Part shown: piece by piece, positions 14,033 through 22,698 of the stretch
How the letters are laid out: each line of letters starts with the position of its first letter
Numbering within the stretch: the first letter of the stretch is position 1
Origin: Burkholderiales bacterium
GTDB taxonomy: Bacteria; Pseudomonadota; Gammaproteobacteria; Burkholderiales; Burkholderiaceae_D
Length of the DNA: 45,285 bases
NCBI GenBank assembly: GCA_016196925.1
Contig: JACPWS010000061.1
Location: forward strand, 1 to 45,285
Reading direction: 5' to 3'
Program-made: the position numbers and the translations under genes
The notes under the pieces: generated by a model
Seen by the model: the letters and a program-made list of their open reading frames with translations, nothing else
What the model was told of the DNA's origin: nothing
Database searches by the model: none

Positions 14033-15742
14033 TCAATCGACTAAACATTTCTCGTCTGATACTTCGTCGATAGCTTCCTGCACTGCTTGATAGCGCAACC
14101 ATTCTTCCTGTGCTTTGGGGTCGTCCTGAATGACCTTTTCTAGCACCAAACTTTCCCTATACTCAGCGGCATGAGCGGTCATTGTCCACGCAGCTTGAAT
14201 TTCTTGTTGTTCAAGATAATCTCGCAGGTATCCAAGTCCAACCCTAAAAAACTCTTTTCTAGGATTGATTTTGTTAATTTGCGTCATTACTAAATGCTTA
14301 TGCAACTTGTGTTCTAATTCCGGTGCATTTTCGGACCAGATCATGGCATGTACATCGAAGCTGAAGGGGACGCTTGCATCACCAAGTTCTTTAATTCGAT
14401 CCAATGGTTCCAGACGTCGAGTCATGCCTATTTTATAGACGTTTTCGCCAAATGAGCCGACGTTGGAGATGACATACACATGGCCGGCCTTGGTTTGTTG
14501 TGCCATTGAGAGTGCTCGTTGATTGCGGGCTTCAGCTTCGGTTAGTTGAATTTGTAGATCGGCCAATTTTTCTTCATAAAGCGTACGTTGTTCCGCGCTG
14601 GCTCTTTCCATTTGCTGACGAGCCTTTTCCATCGCCTTCTGCAGCATGGCCTCTTCTTTTGCTGATTCGTTCAACGCGCGTTCAATTTCGCGGCGCGCTT
14701 TCTCTTCCTCTCTGATTTGATCTCGAATTCGCCTTTGTTCTTCTTTTTCTTGTTCGCGAATTAAATATACTGCCGTAACCCATTTTAACTCTGATAACCG
14801 AGCATCCAAAAATGCAGGATTGATGCGAGCGTTACGAAATGCCGCTCCGTTGTGATTAACAAGCGCAAATGCATCTTTTATTTCGCGTTCAAGCTGTCCA
14901 AAATTATCAACTTTTGCTCTTGAGAAAATGGAATCTGTTTTGCCATTGAACGCATCTAGAACAAATCTGATTGCCATTGCTCGACGTTGTGGCTCCACGT
15001 ACTCGCATCCCGCCGCACTCGCGTGCTCAACCATTAATCTAGCCCGCTCCCTAGCTAATTTCAATTGTTGACCAGCATCAAAGTGGCCATATGTTTCGGC
15101 CAGTTCATCGAGCAGACTATATGTCGGTCTAAGGTAACGATCTCCATAGCCATCAATTACATTTTGCATGGCGACGATACGTTCTTGCAGCTCCCCCGCT
15201 TTTTCCAATGCCAAGTAGGCATCGCCACCGATTTTTTCTGCCTGCGCTTTCGCTTCCTGAAGAATGTGACTAGCTTGTCGGTTTGCGTCTCCCAAAAGGG
15301 ACTCTATTTTGCTTTGCTGTTCTTGGGCTGAGTGACGCGCATCGCGCCGAATATTCGATGCTTCATTTTTTGCTGCGCTTAGTACTTGGTCAGCGTCGTG
15401 GTTTGCCTGGGTTATCATCCGGTCGATGCGCGTCTGAGCTTCATCGATATGGGATTGGACAGTTTGGATATACTGAGCCATATCTCTACGAACTCGATCA
15501 GCTTCGATTGTTGTGTCTCGTATATCCCTGAAAGGCAACAGTGAATCAAGTTCTTTTTGTAAATCCCTTATTTTTTGTGAACAGATTTTCAGCTCTTCTG
15601 ACAGTGTTTCATTTCCTTTTTGCGTAGCATCCTTCTCTTTCAAGACCTTTGCAAATGCCGCCTTCAATTTCTCTAGCTCTTTGTAGTTTTTGCTTGCGCC
15701 AATGACGACCAGAATTAATAAAATAGCGAATATCCACGCCAT
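14033..15742 (-). CDS. Membrane-anchored coiled-coil DUF4041/GIY-YIG (T5orf172-type) protein
   Basis: This 569-residue protein starts with a hydrophobic anchor (WIFAILLILVVIGAS, residues 3-17). A long coiled coil follows (about 18-190, with heptad-rich and Ala/Gln/Glu-rich sequence), then a DUF4041-like domain (about 195-330, with RYLRPTYSLLDELAETYGHF and EPQRRAMAIRFVLDAFNGKT). A second charged coiled coil covers about 330-415, and a GIY-YIG-type domain about 420-505. The GIY-YIG signals are HVYVISN, VYKIGMTRR, R449, the acidic LEHKLH and NPRKEFF. The start ATG is preceded by GGGAGAG. The gene is visibly less GC-rich than its neighbours and stands alone between argO and glnS, which suggests transfer. 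Related DUF4041 proteins occur in phages and defence-rich regions. A nuclease role is inferred from the fold, not shown. Confidence 0.85.
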   Translation of the reverse strand: MAWIFAILLILVVIGASKNYKELEKLKAAFAKVLKEKDATQKGNETLSEELKICSQKIRDLQKELDSLLPFRDIRDTTIEADRVRRDMAQYIQTVQSHIDEAQTRIDRMITQANHDADQVLSAAKNEASNIRRDARHSAQEQQSKIESLLGDANRQASHILQEAKAQAEKIGGDAYLALEKAGELQERIVAMQNVIDGYGDRYLRPTYSLLDELAETYGHFDAGQQLKLARERARLMVEHASAAGCEYVEPQRRAMAIRFVLDAFNGKTDSIFSRAKVDNFGQLEREIKDAFALVNHNGAAFRNARINPAFLDARLSELKWVTAVYLIREQEKEEQRRIRDQIREEEKARREIERALNESAKEEAMLQKAMEKARQQMERASAEQRTLYEEKLADLQIQLTEAEARNQRALSMAQQTKAGHVYVISNVGSFGENVYKIGMTRRLEPLDRIKELGDASVPFSFDVHAMIWSENAPELEHKLHKHLVMTQINKINPRKEFFRVGLGYLRDYLEQQEIQAAWTMTAHAAEYRESLVLEKVIQDDPKAQEEWLRYQAVQEAIDEVSDEKCLVD

Positions 15743-16050
15743 GCTTTTGCTCTCCCATTTTTAATATCGATAGACAAATCACCGGGTTAACTTCTTTTTT
15801 GTAATATGCTGGCTTTGGCGACTCAATGGTGTCGCCTGTGATTCTGTCAACGTCGAACACCATAAGACATTCTTGCCTTGATTTGGGACCTGTTACCACT
15901 TGTGTATCTGGCGTTGCGACAGCCGCTGGGACAAGCTCTGTCGCGTTTAACAAAACTACCGGATCGTCACAGCTACTGCGTGCCATTTGACATTTGTGAG
16001 GATATTCTGGTGGTATGAAGTAGAGACAAAAATGTAAAAAGACCCAAAAT
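15743..16050. other. Low-GC region upstream of the GIY-YIG gene, no confident gene
   Basis: The stretch between the GIY-YIG gene and the glnS terminator is AT-rich like the gene itself and probably belongs to the same transferred segment. A minus-strand reading frame (15986 to 15609) begins MARSSCDDPVVLLNATELVP and overlaps the start of the GIY-YIG gene by about 130 bases in another frame. It lacks a clear ribosome binding site and resembles nothing I know, so I do not call it a gene. Confidence 0.4.
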
Positions 16051-16068
16051 CATGGCGAACGCGCCATG
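16045..16068 (-). terminator. Probable glnS terminator
   Basis: CATGGCG (16051-16057) and CGCCATG (16062-16068) form a 7-bp stem with loop AACG. On the minus strand, 40 bases after the glnS stop, the stem is followed by ATTTTGGGTCTTTTT. The T-tract is interrupted, so this is a moderate call. Confidence 0.5.
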
Positions 16069-16107
16069 AAAAAACAACCGAATGGGTTGATGACACTTGA
16101 CTATTGC

Positions 16108-17844
16108 TTACTTCCCCCACGAATCCTTCAAAGTAGTCACCCGATTAAACACCGGTTTCCCGACTACAGAATCCACGCGATCCGCCACAAAATAGCCGTG
16201 CCGCTCGAACTGCAAGCGCGTATCCGGTTCCACGCTGGCGACGCCCGGTTCGACGTAAGCACGCACCACTTCCAGCGCATTCGGGTTCAGCAAGGCCATG
16301 AAATCCTTGCCGCCGGCGTCGGGGGTGGCGTCGGTGAACAGGCGGTCGTACAGGCGCACTTCGGCCTCTAAGGCGTCGGCGGCGTTGACCCAGTGGATGT
16401 TGCCTTTGACTTTGTAATTGGCGCTGCCTTCGGTGCCGGACTTGCTGTCGGCAAAGTAGTTGCAATGCACGGTGATGACGTTGCCATTTTCATCCTTGTC
16501 GCAGCCTGTGCATTCGACTACATAGCCGTAGCGCAGGCGCACCTTGTTGCCGGGGAACAGGCGGAAATAGCCTTTGCTCGGCGTTTCCATGAAGTCTTCC
16601 TGCTCTATCCAGAGTTGTTTGCCTATGGTGAATTCGCGGTTGCCGCGCTCGGGGTGATGCGGGTGCACCGGGGCGCTGCAGGCGATCGCATTTTCAACAC
16701 CTTCGTTCTCAGGGAAGTTGTCGATGATCAGTTTCAGCGGGCGCAGCACGGCGGTGGCGCGGGTGGCTTTGGGGTCGAGGTCTTCGCGCAGGCAACCTTC
16801 CAGCGTGCTGTAATCGATCCAGCCGTCGGAGCGGGTGACGCCTATGCGTTCGCAGAAAGCCTGGATAGCTTCCGGGGTGTAGCCGCGGCGGCGGATGCCG
16901 ACGATGGTGGGCATGCGCGGGTCGTCCCAGCCGCTGACGATGCCTTGCTCTACCAGCTGGCGCAGCTTGCGTTTGCTGGTGACGACATAGGTCAGGTTCA
17001 GGCGGGCGAATTCATATTGGCGCGGTACCGGTTGGCTGACGAAGCCGCCTTCGGCCGCGCGTTCTATGATCCAGTCGTAGAAAGGGCGGTGGTCCTGGAA
17101 TTCCAGGGTGCAGATCGAATGCGTGATGTTTTCTATCGCGTCTTCCAGCGGATGCGCGTAGTCGTACATCGGGTAGATGCACCAGGCGTCGCCGGTGCGG
17201 TGGTGGTGCGCGTGGCGGATGCGGTAGATGGCCGGATCGCGCATATTCATGTTGGGCGAGGCCATGTCTATCTTGGCGCGCACGATGTGTTCGCCGCCCT
17301 GGAATTCGCCGGCTTTCATGCGCCGGAATAAATCTAAGGATTCGGCCGGCGCTCTGTCGCGGAAAGGCGAATTCACGCCCGGTTTGGAAAAGTCTCCGCG
17401 GTTCGCGGCCATCTCTTCGGCCGACTGGCTGTCGACATAGGCGTGCCCGGCAGTGATTAAATATTCGGCAATCGCATAAAACTTGTCGAAATAATCGCTG
17501 GCGAAGTACAGGTGATTGCCGCCGGCGTCGTTCCAGTCGAAGCCCAGCCATTGCACGCTGTCCTTGATGGTGTCGACGTATTCCTGGTCTTCTTTTTCCG
17601 GATTGGTGTCGTCGAAGCGCAGGTGGCAGCGGCCGGCGTAATCGCGCGCCAGGCCGAAGTTCAGGCAGATCGCTTTGGCGTGGCCGATGTGCAGGTAGCC
17701 GTTAGGCTCGGGCGGGAAGCGGGTGATCACGCTGGGCATGCCCGGGCGGGTATGGGTGCCGTCCGCCAGGTCTTTGTCGATGATGGCGCGCAGGAAATTG
17801 GAAACCGGGGCGGCGCTGTCGTTATTTTTAATATCGTTGCTCAT
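16108..17844 (-). CDS. glnS: Glutaminyl-tRNA synthetase
   Basis: This 578-residue class I aminoacyl-tRNA synthetase charges tRNA-Gln with glutamine. The HIGH motif lies in FPPEPNGYLHIGHAKAICLN (about residues 44-63). The KMSKS-equivalent is VVTSKRKLRQLV (about 270-281). The DDTNPEKE sequence after the HIGH motif and the two C-terminal anticodon-binding beta-barrels (for example VRLRYGYVVECTGCDKDENG) are as expected. The length is normal. It is monocistronic, with a repeat-bearing upstream region. Confidence 0.97.
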   Translation of the reverse strand: MSNDIKNNDSAAPVSNFLRAIIDKDLADGTHTRPGMPSVITRFPPEPNGYLHIGHAKAICLNFGLARDYAGRCHLRFDDTNPEKEDQEYVDTIKDSVQWLGFDWNDAGGNHLYFASDYFDKFYAIAEYLITAGHAYVDSQSAEEMAANRGDFSKPGVNSPFRDRAPAESLDLFRRMKAGEFQGGEHIVRAKIDMASPNMNMRDPAIYRIRHAHHHRTGDAWCIYPMYDYAHPLEDAIENITHSICTLEFQDHRPFYDWIIERAAEGGFVSQPVPRQYEFARLNLTYVVTSKRKLRQLVEQGIVSGWDDPRMPTIVGIRRRGYTPEAIQAFCERIGVTRSDGWIDYSTLEGCLREDLDPKATRATAVLRPLKLIIDNFPENEGVENAIACSAPVHPHHPERGNREFTIGKQLWIEQEDFMETPSKGYFRLFPGNKVRLRYGYVVECTGCDKDENGNVITVHCNYFADSKSGTEGSANYKVKGNIHWVNAADALEAEVRLYDRLFTDATPDAGGKDFMALLNPNALEVVRAYVEPGVASVEPDTRLQFERHGYFVADRVDSVVGKPVFNRVTTLKDSWGK

Positions 17845-17973
17845 AGTGCAAATCGCTTCATTAATATGGAGATGGCAAGCATTTTACCGTAGGGCAGCAT
17901 GAAAGGCGGTATACATCGGCTCCCATTCTGGCTTTGTTTTAAGAGCGTGTTCATCGCTGTGCCGGGCTTGCTT

Positions 17974-18087
17974 ACTTCCCCATGAAGGGGGAAGACCAGG
18001 ATGGAGGGGCTGCGGTAATAATGGGAAATCCGGTAGTTTTATCGTTCGACCCCCATCCCAACCTTCCCCCTGCCTGGGGGAAGGAGC
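17974..18087. repeat. Inverted pair of GGGGGAAG-type interspersed repeats
   Basis: ACTTCCCCATGAAGGGGGAA and following bases (17974-18014) and CGACCCCCATCCCAACCTTC and following bases (18048-18087) are related units in opposite orientation. Each has a CTTCCCCxTxxxGGGGGAAG hairpin and a CCCATCC/GGATGG arm. A third, shorter unit is at 29285-29312. They occupy the gap between the diguanylate cyclase and glnS (17845-18111), which holds no gene. Confidence 0.6.
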
Positions 18088-18111
18088 TTGGCGCCTGGCA
18101 CTTCAGCACCT

Positions 18112-19437
18112 TCACTCTAAGAACTCGACCCGGTTGCGTCCGTGGTGTTTGGCTTGGTACAGGGCGTCGTCGGCGCGCACTATCATGTCGCTGATGCTGT
18201 CGCCGGGGCGGTAGGCGCTGATGCCGAAGCTGGCGCTCATGTTGCCTATGTCCGGCAGCGGATGTCCTGCTATCGCACAGCGCAGCTTTTCAGCGGTGGC
18301 GACGGCGGCGTCGAGGCTAGTTTCGCGGAAGATCAGCAAGAATTCTTCGCCGCCCCAGCGCCCCACGGCATCCATGCTGCGGGTGTTTTCGGAAATGATG
18401 CCGGCTATCGTGATCAGGACCTGGTCGCCCATAGGGTGGCCGTAGCTGTCGTTGACGGACTTGAATTTGTCTATGTCCAGCATGCCCAGGGAGAAATTGC
18501 TGCCGTAACGCAGGCAGCGTGCGTATTCCAGTTCCAGTATGCGTTCCAGCTTGAGGCGGTTATACAGGCCGGTCAGCCTGTCGGTGACGGAGAGTTGCTC
18601 CAGTTCGCGGTTTCTGACTTCCAGTTCGGCGGTGCGTTCCGCCACCAGGCGTTCCAGGTTGGCGTTGACTTCCAGCATGGCATCGCGCCCGTGCTGCAAT
18701 TTGGCCGCCATCAGGTTGAAACCGTTTTCCAGCGCTTCCAGCTCGCCGCCCGAATTCGCGGCGATGCGGGTTTCCAGCTTGCCCCGGGCCATGCTGTGTA
18801 CCCCGTCCAGCAAGTGCGACAGCGGGCGCGTCAGGTCGCGGCTCATGCGCAAGGCCAGCACCGAGGCGCAAGCCATGCCTATCATGCCTATCAACAGGCT
18901 GAGCGCGATGAATACGGTTTTGCTGTGCCGGCTGGAGGTGGTGCTGAGTTCCAGGTAAACGTAGCCTAGTAACTTGGGCGGCGCGGCCGGCGCGGCGCCG
19001 CTCTGGTCAAACAGGTCGAAAGCATCGCCGTCAGTCCGGCCCTGGTAAATCGGCATGCCGAAGATCAGCGTGCCGTGCAGGCCCGCCAGTATCTGCCCCT
19101 GTTCGGCCGCCCTGGCATGCTGCGCGCTGAACGGGCTGGGGCTGCCGCTCAGCGCCAGCACTTTGTGGTCGCGGTCGGTGATCAGCACGGCTCTGGCATC
19201 GTCTTCTTTCATGACGGCCAGGGTCAGGGCTTGCAAGACTTCGCGGTTGCCCGAGAACGCGCCATATTCGCTGGCCGGCGCCAGCTGGCGCGCGATGACG
19301 CCGCCGCGCGCTTTCAGTGCGCCGTCGATTTCCGTAATGCCGACCAAGACGGCCAGCAGCGTCAGCAAGATGGAAATCAGCCAGACCGGCGCCAGCGCCA
19401 GCAGCAGGATGCGGTGTTTCAGGCGCCAGTTTTTCAT
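18112..19437 (-). CDS. Membrane diguanylate cyclase with HAMP and GGDEF domains
   Basis: This 441-residue protein has a transmembrane helix at about 11-33, a periplasmic sensor region (about 34-172), a second helix at about 174-196 and a HAMP linker at about 197-249. A coiled coil follows, then a GGDEF domain (about 280-441). The active-site motif is RWGGEEF (362-366) and the inhibitory I-site RSMD (353-356) lies exactly five residues before it. It should therefore be an active, product-inhibited cyclase making c-di-GMP. Its ATG overlaps the stop of the substrate-binding protein gene by ATGA, so the two are translationally coupled. The periplasmic protein may present a ligand to its sensor region (inference). 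Confidence 0.92.
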   Translation of the reverse strand: MKNWRLKHRILLLALAPVWLISILLTLLAVLVGITEIDGALKARGGVIARQLAPASEYGAFSGNREVLQALTLAVMKEDDARAVLITDRDHKVLALSGSPSPFSAQHARAAEQGQILAGLHGTLIFGMPIYQGRTDGDAFDLFDQSGAAPAAPPKLLGYVYLELSTTSSRHSKTVFIALSLLIGMIGMACASVLALRMSRDLTRPLSHLLDGVHSMARGKLETRIAANSGGELEALENGFNLMAAKLQHGRDAMLEVNANLERLVAERTAELEVRNRELEQLSVTDRLTGLYNRLKLERILELEYARCLRYGSNFSLGMLDIDKFKSVNDSYGHPMGDQVLITIAGIISENTRSMDAVGRWGGEEFLLIFRETSLDAAVATAEKLRCAIAGHPLPDIGNMSASFGISAYRPGDSISDMIVRADDALYQAKHHGRNRVEFLE

Positions 19438-20381
19438 GGTGCACGCTCGCTGCTCTGCCTGAGTTTGCGCAACAATTCGGCTTCGCCATCCATGCTGAGC
19501 GCCAGCGAATGCTGGACCTGGGGATTCACGCTGACCGAAAAATAGCGCGGCGGCTGCGCTGGCGGCAGGTGGCCGCTGGCCGGCAGGTTCAGTATGATTT
19601 CTGCGACTTGCTGGCTGATCTGGACCGGCTGGCTGTACACCGCGGCCAGGGCGCCGGCCTTGACGTACGAGGCGGAAAAGCCGAACAGGGGGACTTGGGC
19701 GCGGTAGCTGGTCAGCAGAATGCTGGGGATGTTGTTGCGGTTGTAGATCACGCTGTCCGGCACGGCCAGCAAGGCGTCGCTGTTGGCGAGCAGACGCTTC
19801 AGGGCGGGCAGCAGCTCGGCTTCGTCCGCCACGCTTTCTATATTGAGGCTGAGTTCGGCTTCCCTGGCGGCGGCTTTCAGGGCGCCGGCCAGCTCGGCGG
19901 TTTCCTTGCCCAGCAACACGCCTATGCGCTGGCGTCCCGGCAGGGCATAGCGGATCAGGTTAAATTGCCTGGCCCAGGATTGATCGAAATAGATCGCCGA
20001 AAAATGCGGCCCCTCCAGCGCTCGTGCGGCGGAGCGCGTGCTCCTGGCGTAGGCCGCGCTGGAGATCATGACATTCAGCACCGGCATGGCCGGAGGTTTG
20101 TTCGCCATGGCTTGCATGGCTGCGGTACCGACCGCCACCACTAGCTGGCCGCTGCGCGCCAAATTTTCGTTTTTCAATCCCTGCAGCGGCAGCAACCTGA
20201 CGCTGGTCTTGCTGCCGCTGGCCTGTCCCAGCAGTCGGCTCAGGTGATAGGCAAATTCGGCGTAGGCGCCGCCTTCTTCGCTCATCAGCACCGTCACGGC
20301 TTCGATGGCGCCGGCGCCGGCGGGCAGGCAGAGTGCGCCAAGCAGCAACAGCAAACCGGTGATGGAGTGCAAGCTGGCCAT
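19434..20381 (-). CDS. Periplasmic ABC-type substrate-binding protein
   Basis: This 315-residue protein has a clear signal peptide (MASLHSITGLLLLLGALCLP, with likely cleavage after AGAGA). The mature part follows the ABC_sub_bind pattern (family of putative ABC substrate-binding proteins such as TrpX-like): VLMSEEGGAYAEFAYHLSRL, LVVAVGTAAMQAMANKP, IGVLLGKETAEL, then SDALLAVPDSVIYN and LTSYRAQVPLFGFSASYVKA. No ABC permease or ATPase is adjacent. Instead it lies between a TonB-dependent receptor and a membrane diguanylate cyclase in one operon. It may act as a sensor component rather than a transporter part (inference). Confidence 0.85.
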   Translation of the reverse strand: MASLHSITGLLLLLGALCLPAGAGAIEAVTVLMSEEGGAYAEFAYHLSRLLGQASGSKTSVRLLPLQGLKNENLARSGQLVVAVGTAAMQAMANKPPAMPVLNVMISSAAYARSTRSAARALEGPHFSAIYFDQSWARQFNLIRYALPGRQRIGVLLGKETAELAGALKAAAREAELSLNIESVADEAELLPALKRLLANSDALLAVPDSVIYNRNNIPSILLTSYRAQVPLFGFSASYVKAGALAAVYSQPVQISQQVAEIILNLPASGHLPPAQPPRYFSVSVNPQVQHSLALSMDGEAELLRKLRQSSERAP

Positions 20382-20384
20382 CGT

Positions 20385-22421
20385 TCAAAAATCCAGCCTC
20401 AGATTGAGGCGAGTGCGGCGGCCCGGCACTTCGTTGTCGTGCCGGTACTCAAAATAGCGCGCATCGGCGATATTTTGCGAGACCAGCGCCACTTCGCCGT
20501 GGCTGAGGCCGATGCGGAAACGGTAGGCCAGGCGCGCATCCCAGCGCTGGTTGCCGGGAATGAAGTAGGCACGGTTCTGGGTCGGGTTGGAATCGGTATC
20601 GTTGAAATGCGTTTGCGTGACGCGGTAGCCTAGCAGGCTGGCATTCCAATTAGTATTGAAATGATGGCTCAGCATCAGGCTTTGACTGGTGTCCGGCATA
20701 GAGTCGCTATAAATCACCCGGTTAATGTTGTCGCTTTTGACTTTTCCGTAGGCGATGTTGTAGATCAGCCGGGTTTGCGGGCTGAGCTGCCATCTGACTT
20801 GCGCTTCCGCACCTCGGATGCGGGCCTGGCCTGCATTCAGATTGCCGTAGCGGGCCGAGGGACGGGTGACATCGATCAGCTGGCAGAATTCATCGTTAAA
20901 CAGGCGCAAGTCGAGATCGAGAGCGCCCAGCTTGCCCATATAGCCTAGCTCAGCCGAATTCACGCGCTCGGTCCTCAGGGGAGGAATTTCTGGCCTATTG
21001 TCGGGGGCGCGCCAATATTCTTCCACCACTTTTTCGTAGGTGGAAGGCGAACGCGTGGCCTGCGAAAAACCGGCGCGCAGGGTGTGGCCCGGCGTCACAT
21101 GCCAATTGGCGGCCAGGCGCGGCGTGAGGTCGCTGCCGGTATAGCTATTGTGTTCCAGCATGGCGCCGGCGTTCACGACCAGATCCGGGCGGACGCGCCA
21201 TTCGAGGCTGCCGAACAGGCGTTGTAGATCATAGGGGCGGGTCTCAAACAGGTATTCGGTTTCCACCCCCAGGATATACGGGGCAAAGGCCGTATCCTTG
21301 CGTATGCTGCCGCCCCACACCAGCCGGGTCTGGGCGGAAGGGGCGAAGGTATGCTGGATTTCCAGCTCGCGCCTGTGAGTACGCACGTCGCCGATATGGC
21401 TGCCGTCTTCGTCGATGAAGGTGGCGCGGCTGCTTTCCACTGCGTTGAACATTTGCAGCGAGAGTTCCGCGCCGCCGTTCAGCGCGCGGCGCCAGTGCAG
21501 CATCTCGAAATGATTGCGGGCGCGCTTGTCGTCGGTGTGCAGGTCGTTTAGCTCGCCCATCTGGCGCGGGCCGCCGTTATAGCCGAGCTGGAATTCCAGG
21601 CTGTCCACTGGGCTGAACTGGTAATCGGCGCGCCAGTTCAGTTGCTGGATTTCCTTGTCGTCGAATTTATTCACCATCCAGATGTCGCGCTGGGAAGTGG
21701 CGTTCCTGATCTGCACGTCCTCGCCGCTGTCTTCGCGCCAGCCCAGCGAGAGCCGGTAACTGAGCGCGCCGGCCTGGCCGCCGTAGCGCAGCACGCTTTC
21801 TTTGCGGCCATTGCCCGCGCTGAAAGAGGCAAACTTGCCCTGTAACTCGGCCGGGTGGCTGGTGATGATGTTGATCACGCCGGCAAAAGAGTTCGCGCCA
21901 TAGCTGGCCGAGGCCGGACCGCGTATGACTTCTATGCGTTCTATGTCGTCCAGCAGGAGCGGGATATCGCTCCAGATCACGCCGCCATACAGCGAGGAAT
22001 ACACCGAGCGGCCGTCGACCAGCACTTGCATGCGGTCCGACTTGGTATTGGTGACCAGGCCATGATAGGCGACCGTGCTGTCGGTCGCGTAAAAGCGGTC
22101 GGCATGGTAGGCCACAAACATGCCTGGCACCAGGCGGAATAACTCGGACAAATCCCAGGCGCCGGATTCCCTGATTATTTGACGATCGATCACCGTCACC
22201 GCGACCGGCGCTTCATTCTGAGGCTGAGACAGGCGCGAGGCCGATAATACAACCGGGATTTCGTCCAGAAACAGGCTTTCGTCGCGCGAGGCTTCCGCCA
22301 GGGCGCTGCAGCCAGCCAGCAGTAGGCTTGCAAATATGTAAAATTTAAATGGAAGCGCGGGAGCTCTCTGGATTTTTCTTATTGCGCTTGCCGGTTTATC
22401 GCGCGTTCCTGCTACTTCCAC
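20385..22421 (-). CDS. TonB-dependent outer membrane receptor
   Basis: I start this at the GTG at 22421, because GGAGAAACAA precedes it; an upstream TTG at 22433 is the alternative. The signal region FKFYIFASLLLAGCSALAEA is followed by a TonB-box-like stretch (DEIPVVLSASRLSQ). The plug domain comes next (about residues 55-185, with MQVLVDGRSVYSSLYGGV and RIEVIRGPASASYGANSFAG VINIIT). The 22-strand barrel ends in the terminal aromatic RLNLRLDF. The length (about 678) is normal. It heads an operon with the substrate-binding protein (gap 3 bases) and the cyclase. The ligand is unknown; no Fur box was identified. Confidence 0.92.
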   Translation of the reverse strand: MEVAGTRDKPASAIRKIQRAPALPFKFYIFASLLLAGCSALAEASRDESLFLDEIPVVLSASRLSQPQNEAPVAVTVIDRQIIRESGAWDLSELFRLVPGMFVAYHADRFYATDSTVAYHGLVTNTKSDRMQVLVDGRSVYSSLYGGVIWSDIPLLLDDIERIEVIRGPASASYGANSFAGVINIITSHPAELQGKFASFSAGNGRKESVLRYGGQAGALSYRLSLGWREDSGEDVQIRNATSQRDIWMVNKFDDKEIQQLNWRADYQFSPVDSLEFQLGYNGGPRQMGELNDLHTDDKRARNHFEMLHWRRALNGGAELSLQMFNAVESSRATFIDEDGSHIGDVRTHRRELEIQHTFAPSAQTRLVWGGSIRKDTAFAPYILGVETEYLFETRPYDLQRLFGSLEWRVRPDLVVNAGAMLEHNSYTGSDLTPRLAANWHVTPGHTLRAGFSQATRSPSTYEKVVEEYWRAPDNRPEIPPLRTERVNSAELGYMGKLGALDLDLRLFNDEFCQLIDVTRPSARYGNLNAGQARIRGAEAQVRWQLSPQTRLIYNIAYGKVKSDNINRVIYSDSMPDTSQSLMLSHHFNTNWNASLLGYRVTQTHFNDTDSNPTQNRAYFIPGNQRWDARLAYRFRIGLSHGEVALVSQNIADARYFEYRHDNEVPGRRTRLNLRLDF

Positions 22422-22698
22422 TTGTTTCTCCAACCCAAAGCAAATAATTGACCGAGGGTAACATACGGAAATGCCGGAAGATGTGGCTGAATTGCAACCG
22501 TTGCAGCTAACCGCTGAAATGTAGTTGCATTCAGTGTGGTTGACAATAGCACTTTGATAAATCGTGTGCCGATTCGCGAGACATATTGGCCCGTGGGGCG
22601 GGCACAGCGCTTACGGCGCGGAATTGTCGCCCCTGGACGGATGTCTTGGCGCAGCGCAAACCGACCGCGCCGGCAGCCCGACGCGGTAGAATAGCGGG

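Noticed and set aside
15609..15986. 125-residue minus-strand frame overlapping the start of the GIY-YIG gene
   Set aside because: No clear ribosome binding site, a long out-of-frame overlap with a well-supported gene, and no recognisable features.
22540..22545. TTGACA upstream of dnaE as a -35 box
   Set aside because: No acceptable -10 box lies 16-18 bases downstream; the nearest AT-rich hexamer is at about 11 bases.
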